From NCBI GenBank assembly GCA_944324115.1, contig CALUVB010000004.1:62001-126000 (forward strand): a DNA stretch of 64,000 nucleotides, in the 5' to 3' direction. This DNA is from an uncultured Elusimicrobiales bacterium (GTDB taxonomy: Bacteria > Elusimicrobiota > Elusimicrobia > Elusimicrobiales > Elusimicrobiaceae). Within the stretch, counting starts at the first letter, position 1, and each line of letters starts with the position of its first letter. This document shows, one piece after another, positions 35,461-44,825 of this stretch. Made by a program: the position numbers and the translations under genes. The notes under the pieces were generated by a model. The model was not told the DNA's origin, did no database searches, and saw only the letters and a list, made by a program, of their open reading frames with translations.

Positions 35461-38400
35461 ATGCAAGTTTTTTATGCACCTTTTCGGGCGTTAGAGAAAC
35501 AGTTTGCAGACTATACTGCCGCTTTGCAGCCAGGGCCGAAGCGGCAGGTGCTGGTGCTGTGTCCTTCTGCTCGCGTGGCGGCCCGTTTGCGCCGGCTATG
35601 CGCACAGAAAACAGGTTTTATCAGCCATGTGTTTTTTTGTACTTTTTCCCAATTACTAACCCAATTAGATGCGGAAAACTCAGCCGCCAAAGAGCCGCTG
35701 CTTCCGGCAGATTCATTACATGATTATCTGCTTAAAGTCCTTATGTCTGAGCCGGGGTTGGAATACTACAAACCCAGCCGGGGGTTTCTGCGCGCTTTGA
35801 GAGCCTCCTTGCGGGATTTGGCAGATGCTTTGGCGGAGCCGGATATGTTGGAGGAACAGCTGCGTCTGACTTCAGATCCGCTGCTTCAGTCCCAGCTGCC
35901 GCATTTGCAATGGCTGATAAAAGTGTACCGCGCCTATTTGCAAAAAATGAACGAACTGCCCGGATACCGTTCTTATCAGCAATATTTTTCAGACGCGCTG
36001 ACCGCGCTGCTGCACAGCGCCTATTTGCATTCTTTTCATGAGATTATTATTTATGGGTTTTATGAATTGACGGGCCGTCAGCTGGATATATTCAGCGCTT
36101 TGATTTCGGGGTATCCGGCCGCTGTTTTTTGGCTGTATGCCAAACACCCGGCTTTTGCTTTTGGACACAAGTTTTTTGAAACGAATGTACAGGGGTGTGG
36201 CTCCACCCAAGAATTGCCAATCTGCTGGGAGGGACTAGCCGCCGGAGAAGCTTTGCGCCATTTGTTTACTTCCCAGCAGGCCGCCTGTCTTCCGCAAGGG
36301 CTGCATTGGATTGCCGCTTCGGAAACGGAAGGAGAAGTATATCAGGTGGTTAAAGAAATCGTGCGTTTGCATGAAGAGCAAGGCATAGCCTATGAAGACA
36401 TGGCGGTGTGTGCCCGTTCACTGGAGAATTACAAGGCGGTGCTGCCGGCGGTCTGCGCGCAGAACGCAGTACCGCTGAATGCTTCTTTTTCGTTTGGGTT
36501 CTTGGCTAGTCAGCTGGGGGTGTTTTTGAATAATTTGCTGTCTTTGGCGCGTGGCGGTTTTGAACGGGAAGACGTCTTGGCGGTTGTAAGTTCCGCTTAT
36601 TTTAAGAAGAAGAACCAATGGCGTTACCTAATAGATGAGTGTTTGGCGGAGCGGGATTTTAATCAATGGCAAAACCTAGTTACCCAATCGCTGGCCTATT
36701 ATGATGCGGATTTTTTGGCTTGGCTGGCGGAAATAAAACGGCAGTTGGAATTCTTGGAAAAACCGCTTCCTTGGTCCGTTTTGTGTCAAGGGGTGCAGCA
36801 ATTGTTGGAAGAGAATGTTGAGCCGGAGCAGTTTACGGCCGAAGAAAAGGCGGTTTGGCAGGAGATGCAGAAGGTGCTGGGCAGTTTTGAACGCTATGCC
36901 TATGTGTCAGATAAAGCAAAAGAAGGGGAGTTTTTAGATGAGCTGTTCTCTGCTTTGCAGGAAACGTCTTGGCATGAGTCTGTACCTGTGGGACAGGGGG
37001 TGAATGTCTTAGATGCTCTGTCTATGCGCGGGTTAAGCTTCCAGGTGGTGTTTGTGCTGGGAATGAATGAAAAAAATTTCCCGCCCATTCAGCGTCAGGA
37101 TCCTTTTTTGCGGGATTATTACCGCCGTCTTTTGCGGGACCAATTGGGATTTTGGTTAAATCAGAAGGCAGAACGTTTTGAAGAAGAAAGGTTGTTGTTT
37201 TTTTGTATTTTAGAGGCCGCTTCGGAACAGATTTATCTGTCTTTCTTGCGTTCAGATGCGGAGGGTAAGCCGCTGGTGCCTTCGGGTTATTTGGTGGAAT
37301 TGGCCCGTGCCGCCGGGACCGATTTTCAGCAAATACCGTTGGTAGAGGTAAATGGACATCTGGTGGAACGTTTGAAGCAAACACCGCCGTGTTGGTTAAA
37401 TGAAAAAGAAATGTCCTGCTTGTTGGCGGTTGAAGGAGCCGATATGCGGCAATATGAGCAAGCGCATTTGGCTGCTGACGGACTGAAAGAAGTATTGCAT
37501 GCTTCCCGCCGGATTGTCTCTTGGGGCGCACTTACGGAATATGACGGGGTAGTATCCTGCGGAGAGGAGATTTTCCACAAGCAAAATGAAATGGGTTTCG
37601 CTCCTTCCGTATTGCAAGATTTGGCCCGCTGCCCTATGAAATATTTTTTGGCAAAAGGGATTGGTCTGCGGGAAAAAGAGGAGGCGCTTTCGCGGGAAGA
37701 ACTGGCGCCCAGTCTGCGCGGGCGGGCATATCACCAAGTGTTGATGGATTATTATGCCGCCCTTTATAGAGAAGGATTGGCTGGAGAACTTTTCCCCAAT
37801 GCTTTGCAGCAACGGCTGGATCGCGCCTTGGAGAAGAATTATCAAGCACAGAGTTACAGGCAATTTGGCATTTATCCAGTAATTTGGGAACTGATTTTGA
37901 AGGATATGCGCAGTAAGCTGGAATGCTTTGTTGTGCAAGACGCCCAACATTTAGACGGGTTTGTACCTTCTATATTTGAGACGCTGTTTGAGAAATATTA
38001 TTCTTTGTCTGCGGAAATTAAAATCAAATTGAAAGGAATTGTGGACCGTATTGATGTAAACAGCAAAGACAAAAGTTTCCGCGTATTGGATTATAAATCC
38101 GGCCGTCATGGGAGTAAAAATTTGGCGGCAGATATGTTTAAAAAAGTGATTTTGCAGCCTTTCATCTACTTGCTGTTAACCCAGCAGCAGCCCCAAACAC
38201 AGGGTCTGCGGGCCGATGGAGCCGCTTTGCTTACTATACAAAAAGGATATGGCAGGCAAGAGTTGTCAGCCGCCGGTTTTGATGTGGTGCGGCCACGGGC
38301 GGAGCAATTTGTGGAGTGGTTGGTCCGTTTGATGCAGCAAGGCGTTTTCTTTATTAATCCCGGGGAACATTGTCAGTATTGTCCTTATGCCGCCGTCTGC

Positions 38401-38478
38401 CGCAAAGATGCTTACCACTCCCTGCTGCGCGCTAAACATGCGCCGCAGGCGCGCACATTGGAGGAGGCTAAACGATGA
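35461..38478 (+). CDS. addB: AddB-like helicase/exonuclease subunit
   Basis: A 1005-residue subunit of the AddAB double-strand-break resection enzyme. The N-terminus (RQVLVLCPSARVAARLRRL) is an inactivated helicase-like fold without Walker A. The C-terminal RecB-type nuclease shows FAPSVLQDLARCPMKYFL (first Cys), GRAYHQVLMDYY, GIVDRIDVNSKDKSFRVLDYKSGRH (D and D-Y-K) and HCQYCPYAAVC. These Cys match the AddB iron-sulfur staple. The ATG has no Shine-Dalgarno. The stop overlaps the addA start by four bases. Confidence 0.88.
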   Translation: MQVFYAPFRALEKQFADYTAALQPGPKRQVLVLCPSARVAARLRRLCAQKTGFISHVFFCTFSQLLTQLDAENSAAKEPLLPADSLHDYLLKVLMSEPGLEYYKPSRGFLRALRASLRDLADALAEPDMLEEQLRLTSDPLLQSQLPHLQWLIKVYRAYLQKMNELPGYRSYQQYFSDALTALLHSAYLHSFHEIIIYGFYELTGRQLDIFSALISGYPAAVFWLYAKHPAFAFGHKFFETNVQGCGSTQELPICWEGLAAGEALRHLFTSQQAACLPQGLHWIAASETEGEVYQVVKEIVRLHEEQGIAYEDMAVCARSLENYKAVLPAVCAQNAVPLNASFSFGFLASQLGVFLNNLLSLARGGFEREDVLAVVSSAYFKKKNQWRYLIDECLAERDFNQWQNLVTQSLAYYDADFLAWLAEIKRQLEFLEKPLPWSVLCQGVQQLLEENVEPEQFTAEEKAVWQEMQKVLGSFERYAYVSDKAKEGEFLDELFSALQETSWHESVPVGQGVNVLDALSMRGLSFQVVFVLGMNEKNFPPIQRQDPFLRDYYRRLLRDQLGFWLNQKAERFEEERLLFFCILEAASEQIYLSFLRSDAEGKPLVPSGYLVELARAAGTDFQQIPLVEVNGHLVERLKQTPPCWLNEKEMSCLLAVEGADMRQYEQAHLAADGLKEVLHASRRIVSWGALTEYDGVVSCGEEIFHKQNEMGFAPSVLQDLARCPMKYFLAKGIGLREKEEALSREELAPSLRGRAYHQVLMDYYAALYREGLAGELFPNALQQRLDRALEKNYQAQSYRQFGIYPVIWELILKDMRSKLECFVVQDAQHLDGFVPSIFETLFEKYYSLSAEIKIKLKGIVDRIDVNSKDKSFRVLDYKSGRHGSKNLAADMFKKVILQPFIYLLLTQQQPQTQGLRADGAALLTIQKGYGRQELSAAGFDVVRPRAEQFVEWLVRLMQQGVFFINPGEHCQYCPYAAVCRKDAYHSLLRAKHAPQARTLEEAKR

Positions 38479-41400
38479 ATAACACCGAAGACCGCCAACG
38501 GGTGCGTACCTTGCTGAATGTAAACATGGTGGTGGAAGCCGGCGCAGGCACGGGCAAAACGACGCTGTTGATAGACCGCCTCTGTTTTGCCTTGCTGGCA
38601 CAAGGTATTTTGGTGCCCCGGCTGGTGGCTTTGACGTTTACGGAAAAAGCGGCGGCGGAAATTAAGACCCGTTTGATTTCTAAACTGCAGGAAGTGTTGC
38701 GCAAATTGCGGGAGAAAGAAAATAAAACGCCTGCAAATGCCCCGGCCCAGCCCAAAGATGCTCAACAGCAAAATAATAAAGAAGATACGTTGGAAACCTT
38801 GCAGAAAGTATTTCAAGTTCCGGAAAAAGTTATCATAAGCCGTGCGGAGACGGCGCTTTCTCAGCTAGATGTCAGCCCGATAGGTACTATTCATAGTTTT
38901 TGTGCGGATATTTTGCGTTCTTATCCGCTGGAAGCGGGCTTAACCCCCGGGGCGGAAATAGACAAAGGTCCGCGTGCCAAGCGGATTTTCCAAGCCCAGT
39001 GGAATCATTTTCTAGATGTGGAATTGGGGGAAAATGCCCCGCGTGCACCACTGTGGCAGGAAGTATTGTCTAAGGTGTCTTTGGCAGATTTGCGGGCGTG
39101 CGCCGAAGAAATGTGCCGCGGAAAAGTCCAAAATCCAACCGAACAGCTTCCACCGGCTTTTTTGGCTTCGCTCTGCAGTGAACGGGCACAACGGGCGCGG
39201 GAATTGGCGGAAAGCTTCTCAGCCGGCAAAAAAGCCCCGCGCGTGATAGAGAAAGCATTGCAGCAGGCGGCGTTGCGTTTTGACCGGGCGGCGTGCTGGC
39301 TGCGTAGTGGCCAATATGAGCCGGCAGAAGAAGAAACTATTGCCATAAAATCCGTGCCGCAAGATTGGGACGCGCAAAGCGAAGAGGAGGCCAAATCTCT
39401 CTGCCGTTTTGCTGCCCAGGCGGATCCGGCTGTGCAGATTTTTGTGCAGAAAGCCTATGAGTTGCTGCGTCATTTTGTACAAACGGTAAGGGCGCGTTTT
39501 GAGGCGGAAGGAATTTTAAGTTTTGATGACTTACTGGTGAAGACGCGGGATTTATTAAAAAATAATTTGCTGGTGCGCCGCTATATACAAGAAGAATACG
39601 ACGCTTTATATATTGATGAATTTCAAGATACGGACCCGGTGCAGGGGGAACTGCTGCTTTTCTTGGCGGAACAAAAAGGGGGGCGTGCGGCCTGTTGGCA
39701 GGAGGTAAAGCTGCAGCCGGGAAAATTGTTTGTAGTAGGCGACCCGAAGCAATCCATATATCGTTTTCGCGGGGCCGATATTACGGCTTATGAATTATTT
39801 ACGGATTTGATTTTGCAGCAGGGAGGGGAAAAAGCCTATCTGCGTAAAAACTTCCGCAGTGAACAGGAGATTATTTCCTTGGCCAACGGCGTATGTTCCG
39901 TGGTTATGACGGCCAAGCCTGCGTTTCAGCCGGCCTATGAGCCGATTTTTACGGATAAAATGAAACGAAACGGCGCGGCGGAATTGGTATTGGTGGAAAA
40001 TGCGCCGGAAAAAGCAGCCGCCGATGACTACCGCCATAATCAAGGGCGTTTCGTGGCACAATGGATTGAGCAAAATGTAGGGCGATTAACTTTGCATGAC
40101 GGACATAAACTGCGCTATAAGGACATCGCTTTGCTTACCCGTGCCGCCACCACGTTGGGCCCTTATGCCGAGGCATTGCGCCGGGCGGGGATTGCTTTTT
40201 CTTTGGAAGAAGACAAAGATTTCTATCATCGGCAAGAAATTAATGATTTCTTGAATTTATTGCGCGTAATAGACGATCCACTGGACCGCATTTCATTAAC
40301 CGGCGTATTACGCAGTCCGCTGGGCACATTGACAGATGAAGAAATTTACCGTTTGGCGGCTGCGGGGGGGCTGGACTGGCGTAAACCGGCGCCTATAGCG
40401 GCGGCGGAACGACTTTTTGTATTAGTGCGCAAGTATGCGCAACGAGCCGGGAGAGAACCACTGCCCCGTCTTTTACACAGTTTGCTGGAGGAAAGCCTGT
40501 TGGCTGAGGCATGCACGCTGGCCTATGATGCACAGCGCAGTATTTCTTATTTGGAAAAATTGGTTGCTTTGGCTGAAAGCCGCGCATTGCAAACTCCGCT
40601 TACATTGGGGCAGTTTTTGAGCCGGGTACAGGAAATGATGGAGCAGGAATTGAGCCGTCTCAGTGCTTTGCCTGCCGGAGAAGGAGGCGACGCCGTAAAC
40701 GTCATGACGGTGCATAAATCCAAAGGATTGCAATTTCCCGTTGTTATTTTAGTAGATGTTTCTAAAAAAGAAAGCGTTGCCGCCTCCAAACGCCCGGCTC
40801 ATTTATATTCCTGGCGTCATCATGTGCATGGGTTTCGGGTCGGGTCATATGGGGATATTTGCCTGGCCTGGTTGGAAGAAGAACAAAAAGAACATGCCCG
40901 TTGTGAAGAAGTGCGTATCTTGTATGTCGCGCTGACCAGGGCCCAGGAGAAACTGCTGGTGGTGGGGAATGCCCAATGTGAGCCGCATACGTCTGCAGAA
41001 ATGTTTGCCAGAGCGGGGTTTTTCCCTCCGCAGGGACAATGCCCCGATACTTTAGGTGCGGAACAATGTTTGCGCGTAACGTATATTCCTTATCAAAAGC
41101 CGGAGGATTTTGTTTACAGTTACCGCGCGGCTGCTGTTTGCCCGCCCCAAAACAAACAATTGCAGCAATGGAGCCAACGTGTTGCGGCGCGCCGGGCAGA
41201 ATATATTCAGCTGTGTAGTGCGCCTTATCGGCAGACGCCTTCGGCTCTGGCGGAGGAGACGGTGGCGGATTTCGCTGCGGCGCAGTTGGGCACCTTGATA
41301 CATGCCGCATTGGCCCGCAGCTGGAGCGAACAAAAGCTGCCGGCTGGGGAATGCGTTCGCCGTGCCGTGCGGGAAACCGGACTGGGAAATCAAGCAGAAG

Positions 41401-41765
41401 AAGCCGCTGCCATATTGAAGACGTTTTTTCAATGCGCCGTTTATCGGGAACTGCGCGCGTTAGAGGTTTTGGGTATAGAAGTGCCCTTTTCCCAGTGTAC
41501 GGCGGGCACGGTAGTCAGCGGGGTGATTGATTTGTTGGCGCAGGACCAGCAGGGAAACATCTGGGTACTGGATTTTAAAACGGACCGGGCAGATATTAAT
41601 GCCGCCTATGCGCAGAAATATCGGCCCCAACTGCAAGCCTATACACAGGCGGCGCGGCATATGTATCCGCAAGCAGTCATCTGTGCGGCGGTAGTGTTCG
41701 TGCGGGCCGGAAAGCGTATTGTATTGGAAGAAAGCGGGGCCGGCAATGAAATTGCTAAAATTTAA
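38475..41765 (+). CDS. addA: AddA-like UvrD helicase/nuclease subunit
   Basis: A 1096-residue SF1A helicase with a nuclease domain. Walker A is VVEAGAGTGKTTLLIDRL (near residue 20); motif Ia follows as ALTFTEKAAAEIKTRL. Walker B is ALYIDEFQDTDPVQGELL, then VGDPKQSIYRFRGADI, VNVMTVHKSKGLQFPVVIL, and LYVALTRAQEKLLVVG. The C-terminal PD-(D/E)XK domain has GVIDLLAQDQQGNIWVLDFKTD and YRPQLQAYTQAARHMYP. Together with addB it processes DNA ends for RecA loading. A Gln/Asn-rich insert lies near residue 95. Confidence 0.92.
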   Translation: MNNTEDRQRVRTLLNVNMVVEAGAGTGKTTLLIDRLCFALLAQGILVPRLVALTFTEKAAAEIKTRLISKLQEVLRKLREKENKTPANAPAQPKDAQQQNNKEDTLETLQKVFQVPEKVIISRAETALSQLDVSPIGTIHSFCADILRSYPLEAGLTPGAEIDKGPRAKRIFQAQWNHFLDVELGENAPRAPLWQEVLSKVSLADLRACAEEMCRGKVQNPTEQLPPAFLASLCSERAQRARELAESFSAGKKAPRVIEKALQQAALRFDRAACWLRSGQYEPAEEETIAIKSVPQDWDAQSEEEAKSLCRFAAQADPAVQIFVQKAYELLRHFVQTVRARFEAEGILSFDDLLVKTRDLLKNNLLVRRYIQEEYDALYIDEFQDTDPVQGELLLFLAEQKGGRAACWQEVKLQPGKLFVVGDPKQSIYRFRGADITAYELFTDLILQQGGEKAYLRKNFRSEQEIISLANGVCSVVMTAKPAFQPAYEPIFTDKMKRNGAAELVLVENAPEKAAADDYRHNQGRFVAQWIEQNVGRLTLHDGHKLRYKDIALLTRAATTLGPYAEALRRAGIAFSLEEDKDFYHRQEINDFLNLLRVIDDPLDRISLTGVLRSPLGTLTDEEIYRLAAAGGLDWRKPAPIAAAERLFVLVRKYAQRAGREPLPRLLHSLLEESLLAEACTLAYDAQRSISYLEKLVALAESRALQTPLTLGQFLSRVQEMMEQELSRLSALPAGEGGDAVNVMTVHKSKGLQFPVVILVDVSKKESVAASKRPAHLYSWRHHVHGFRVGSYGDICLAWLEEEQKEHARCEEVRILYVALTRAQEKLLVVGNAQCEPHTSAEMFARAGFFPPQGQCPDTLGAEQCLRVTYIPYQKPEDFVYSYRAAAVCPPQNKQLQQWSQRVAARRAEYIQLCSAPYRQTPSALAEETVADFAAAQLGTLIHAALARSWSEQKLPAGECVRRAVRETGLGNQAEEAAAILKTFFQCAVYRELRALEVLGIEVPFSQCTAGTVVSGVIDLLAQDQQGNIWVLDFKTDRADINAAYAQKYRPQLQAYTQAARHMYPQAVICAAVVFVRAGKRIVLEESGAGNEIAKI

Positions 41766-41786
41766 TAAACCATTTAGGAGGAAGGT

Positions 41787-42086
41787 ATGTTTGATAAATT
41801 AGGACAGCTTAAAGATTTGTGGCAGTTGAAAAACCAAATTCAGGAAATCAAAAAACGGCTGGATAATATGGTCATCAAAGTAGACAGCCCCAACCATGTG
41901 TTTGAAATTACGATATCGGGCTCTCAGGAAGTAAAAGAAGTGGTCGTATCTGAATTAGTGCAGAATTTCTCACGCGAACAACTGGCAGAGGAGCTCAAGA
42001 CGCTCATTAACAAATCCGTACGCGACAGCCAAGCCCTAGCGGCACAGGCTATGGGTAATGCGGCCGGCAATTTGCCGCAGGCCTAA
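41787..42086 (+). CDS. ybaB: YbaB/EbfC-family nucleoid-associated protein
   Basis: 99 residues. The YbaB pattern is seen: an N-terminal coiled coil (LGQLKDLWQLKNQIQEIKKRL), then strands FEITISGSQEVKEVVVSE, and a C-terminal helix with AQAMGN. It binds DNA as a dimer. AGGAGGAAGG sits in front of the start, 21 bases after addA. It is often next to recR elsewhere; here it follows addAB, which also suggests a repair setting. Confidence 0.88.
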   Translation: MFDKLGQLKDLWQLKNQIQEIKKRLDNMVIKVDSPNHVFEITISGSQEVKEVVVSELVQNFSREQLAEELKTLINKSVRDSQALAAQAMGNAAGNLPQA

Positions 42087-42087
42087 T

Positions 42088-42459
42088 ATGACAGCGGACC
42101 GCCGTGCATATGCCGTGATGGGTGTTTCTTTAACCGACCCCGCCAAATATGGCACTCGCATCTTTAAAGATTTGCACGCTGCGGGATACCGCGTTTATGC
42201 CGTCAACCCCAAAGGGGGGGAATTGTTTGGCGTTCCCGTCTACAAAACCTTGTCAGATATTCCCGCAGAAATTTATGGCGTTATTTTGGTGCTTCCGCCG
42301 CAGGCATTGGAAGGAGCGGTGCAACAATGTATCGCCTCTAAGGTAAAAGAAATTTGGTTTCAGCCCGGCGCGCGGGACAGCCGCGCCCAGCAAAAAGCCG
42401 CCGAAGCAGGAATAGAAACGGTGGAAAATTGTTTCATGGCGGCTAATGGAATATGGTGA
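42088..42459 (+). CDS. CoA-binding protein (YccU-like)
   Basis: A 123-residue Rossmann-fold CoA-binding domain: YAVMGVSLTDPAKYGTRIF at the N-terminus, VYAVNPKGGELFGVPVYKTL, and VKEIWFQPGARDSRAQQ with the family's Q-x-G. The single-domain form resembles YccU and the N-terminal part of acyl-CoA synthetases (ADP-forming). The start lies within one base of the ybaB stop; its stop overlaps the next gene by seven bases. Confidence 0.85.
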   Translation: MTADRRAYAVMGVSLTDPAKYGTRIFKDLHAAGYRVYAVNPKGGELFGVPVYKTLSDIPAEIYGVILVLPPQALEGAVQQCIASKVKEIWFQPGARDSRAQQKAAEAGIETVENCFMAANGIW

Positions 42460-43409
42460 AGGGAAGTTCTTTTTTGTTGGCACAGCGCACTGTGGGGCGT
42501 ATCGGGCTGGGAACATGGGCCTTGGGCGGTGGAAATGACTGGGGCCCCGCTTGTGCCGCGCAAAGCCTACAGGTCATTGCCGCCGCGTTGGAGGCGGGGA
42601 TAAATTGGATAGATACGGCTCCCATTTATGGAGAGGGAGAAGCGGAATGTCTGTTAGGCCGGGCGCTCAAAGGCTGCCGTCACCAGGTGCTGCTGGCTAC
42701 CAAATGCGGTATTATTTTGAAAAACGGACGTCCGGATCATGACTTGCGCGCGGAAAGTATTGCCGCCCAATGTGAAGCTTCTCTTCAGCGTCTGAAGACA
42801 GATTATATAGATTTGTATCAAATCCATTGGCCGGACCCCCATGTCCCGTTGTCTGAGGCAGTGGAAACCTTATTCCGTTTACAAAAACAAGGCAAGATAC
42901 GCGCTGTCGGCCTTTGCAATGTACATATTTCCCAGCTACAAGCTGCTTGCGAAATAGGCCCTGTGGACTGTGTGCAAAATCCGCTTTCTTTGTTGGATTG
43001 CCGGCAAACGGAAGTGCTGCATTTTTGCCAAACACACCAAATTCCTTTCTGCGCTTATGGAGCTTTGGGCGGGGGGATTTTAAGCGCCAAATATAAACAG
43101 GAGCCCAATTTCCGCCGGTGTGATGCGCGGAGATATTTTTATAAATACTATTTTGGTAATGCATTTACTCAAGCGCAGCTTATAGCCGCACGCGTAAAAA
43201 ACATTGCCGCACACAAAAACGTGCCTGCCAGTGCGGTGGCTTTGGCTTGGGTATTGGCGCAAAATGGTGTGAGCGGCGTATTGGCCGGAGCACGCAGTGC
43301 AGAACAAATACGGCAGAATATACCGGCTGTGGCGCTGCGGCTTAGTGAAGCGGAGAGGCGTTATCTGCAGGCAGGGGACCTCCGGCCGGGCGATATGGAA
43401 GGAGTGTAG
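42453..43409 (+). CDS. Aldo/keto reductase
   Basis: 318 residues. The AKR tetrad is visible: Asp and Tyr in WIDTAPIYGEGEAE, Lys in VLLATKCGII, and His in LYQIHWPDPHVP. The barrel begins RIGLGTWALGGGNDWG and the C-terminal NADPH-binding segment is GVSGVLAGARSAEQI. It is a cytosolic NADPH-dependent oxidoreductase of the YajO/auxin-induced-like class; substrate unknown. It overlaps the CoA-binding gene and is three bases from the radical SAM gene. Confidence 0.9.
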   Translation: MVKGSSFLLAQRTVGRIGLGTWALGGGNDWGPACAAQSLQVIAAALEAGINWIDTAPIYGEGEAECLLGRALKGCRHQVLLATKCGIILKNGRPDHDLRAESIAAQCEASLQRLKTDYIDLYQIHWPDPHVPLSEAVETLFRLQKQGKIRAVGLCNVHISQLQAACEIGPVDCVQNPLSLLDCRQTEVLHFCQTHQIPFCAYGALGGGILSAKYKQEPNFRRCDARRYFYKYYFGNAFTQAQLIAARVKNIAAHKNVPASAVALAWVLAQNGVSGVLAGARSAEQIRQNIPAVALRLSEAERRYLQAGDLRPGDMEGV

Positions 43410-43412
43410 AAG

Positions 43413-44720
43413 ATGGTTGATATTCAAGAGATTTCCGCATATTTGGAGCAGACGCTTCCTGCTTTGGGAATTAATAAAAAACGGGAATTGCTGCGTTTGC
43501 TTTTTGAAATTATTAAAAGAGACGGTGCCTGCGCCGGCCGATGGTTGCCGGCGGAAAAAAATATGACTTTTGAACGTGCCAAAAGTCACTTGTTGCGCTT
43601 GCGCTATCCTCACAGTTACGCGTCTGCGCCAAAAAACGCATTTTATCTGCCTAAATTGGAAATGGACCCGGCGCAGCGGGCGGACCTGACGCCGCGGCCT
43701 TTTTATCCCAAACACATTTACATAGAAGCCAGTGTGCAAGACAGCGCCCTGACCCAAAGAGCCCGCCAAACATTTCCCCAGGCTGACTTTCAAGTCTGCA
43801 GCGGCAAAGAAAAAGTGGGCAGCGCCCGTTTTTCCCGCCGTACGGAGACCTTGCTCATTCATCGCGAAAAATATGACTTTTTAAAACCCTGCCCTTGTTC
43901 TGCCGGAAATGCCGGCTGTGGATATAATTTGATTAACTTAGGGTTCGGCTGCCGTTTTGAATGTGAATACTGTTTTTTGCAGCAATATCAAAATTTGCAT
44001 GCTATTTTGCTGCCGGCGAATGTGCAGGATTTCCTGGACAAAATAGACGGCGCCCATTTTAACCGCGGTCCGTTTGACCGGCCGCGCATCGGCAGCGGGG
44101 AGTTTACGGATTCGTTGGTTTTTGATGAGTTGACTCAATACAGTGCCCAGCTGGTGCCGTTTTTCCGCACCAGAGCGCATTTGCAGTTTGAATTCAAGAC
44201 AAAAAGCACCTGTATAGAAGGCTTGTTGGCTCAGGGAGGAGCGGAAAATGTGGTGGTGGGGTGGTCCGTCAATGCGCCGGCATTTATAGAAAAAGTAGAA
44301 CATTTTACCCCTTCTCTGGCCCAGCGTCTGCAGGCCGCTGCCCAAGTGGTATATGCGGGCTACCGCGTGGGGTTTCATTTTGATCCGGTGGTGCCTTTTG
44401 AGGGGTGGAAAAACGCTTATGCGCAAGCTGCTTGCCAAATAGCAGATGCTGTCCCTGCGGAGAAAGTGGCTTGGGTCAGTGTAGGGTTGCTGCGCTTTTC
44501 CCGCGAGTTGAAGAAAGCCGTGGAAAGCCGTTTCCCGGAAAATACGATTTTAGATGGAGAATTCTTGTTGGAGTTTGATGGCAAAATGCGCTACCCAGAG
44601 GTTCTGCGCCAAGAGGTATATGCGTATCTGGTGCCGCTTTTGCAGAAATTATTTCCTAAAGCAGTGGTTTATGTATGTATGGAAAAACCCCATATTTGCC
44701 CGGCTTGTTTTGCCGGATAA
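43413..44720 (+). CDS. Radical SAM protein of the spore photoproduct lyase family
   Basis: 435 residues. The radical SAM cluster motif is GCRFECEYCFLQQYQNLH (C-x3-C-x2-C), as in SplB proteins, preceded by CSAGNAGCGYNLINLGFG. IGSGEFTDSLVFDELT and LQFEFKTKST follow in the order expected for the family. The C-terminus ends CMEKPHICPACF. SplB repairs the UV-induced spore photoproduct in Firmicutes; in a bacterium without evident sporulation the substrate may be another thymine lesion. No second photolyase is in the window. It is the last gene of the addB-to-SPL run and is followed by a terminator. Confidence 0.82.
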   Translation: MVDIQEISAYLEQTLPALGINKKRELLRLLFEIIKRDGACAGRWLPAEKNMTFERAKSHLLRLRYPHSYASAPKNAFYLPKLEMDPAQRADLTPRPFYPKHIYIEASVQDSALTQRARQTFPQADFQVCSGKEKVGSARFSRRTETLLIHREKYDFLKPCPCSAGNAGCGYNLINLGFGCRFECEYCFLQQYQNLHAILLPANVQDFLDKIDGAHFNRGPFDRPRIGSGEFTDSLVFDELTQYSAQLVPFFRTRAHLQFEFKTKSTCIEGLLAQGGAENVVVGWSVNAPAFIEKVEHFTPSLAQRLQAAAQVVYAGYRVGFHFDPVVPFEGWKNAYAQAACQIADAVPAEKVAWVSVGLLRFSRELKKAVESRFPENTILDGEFLLEFDGKMRYPEVLRQEVYAYLVPLLQKLFPKAVVYVCMEKPHICPACFAG

Positions 44721-44754
44721 TAACTCGGCTTAAAATCTGCGTGATTTTTGTATG

Positions 44755-44790
44755 GAAAAACCCCCGGCTTTATAATGCCGGGGGTTTTGT
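44755..44790. terminator. Bidirectional terminator after the SPL-like gene
   Basis: AAAAACCCCCGGC and GCCGGGGGTTTTG form the stem around TTTATAAT. Confidence 0.88.
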
Positions 44791-44825
44791 TTATCTGTAA
44801 AATGCAGTTTATGTATAGCGTTTTG

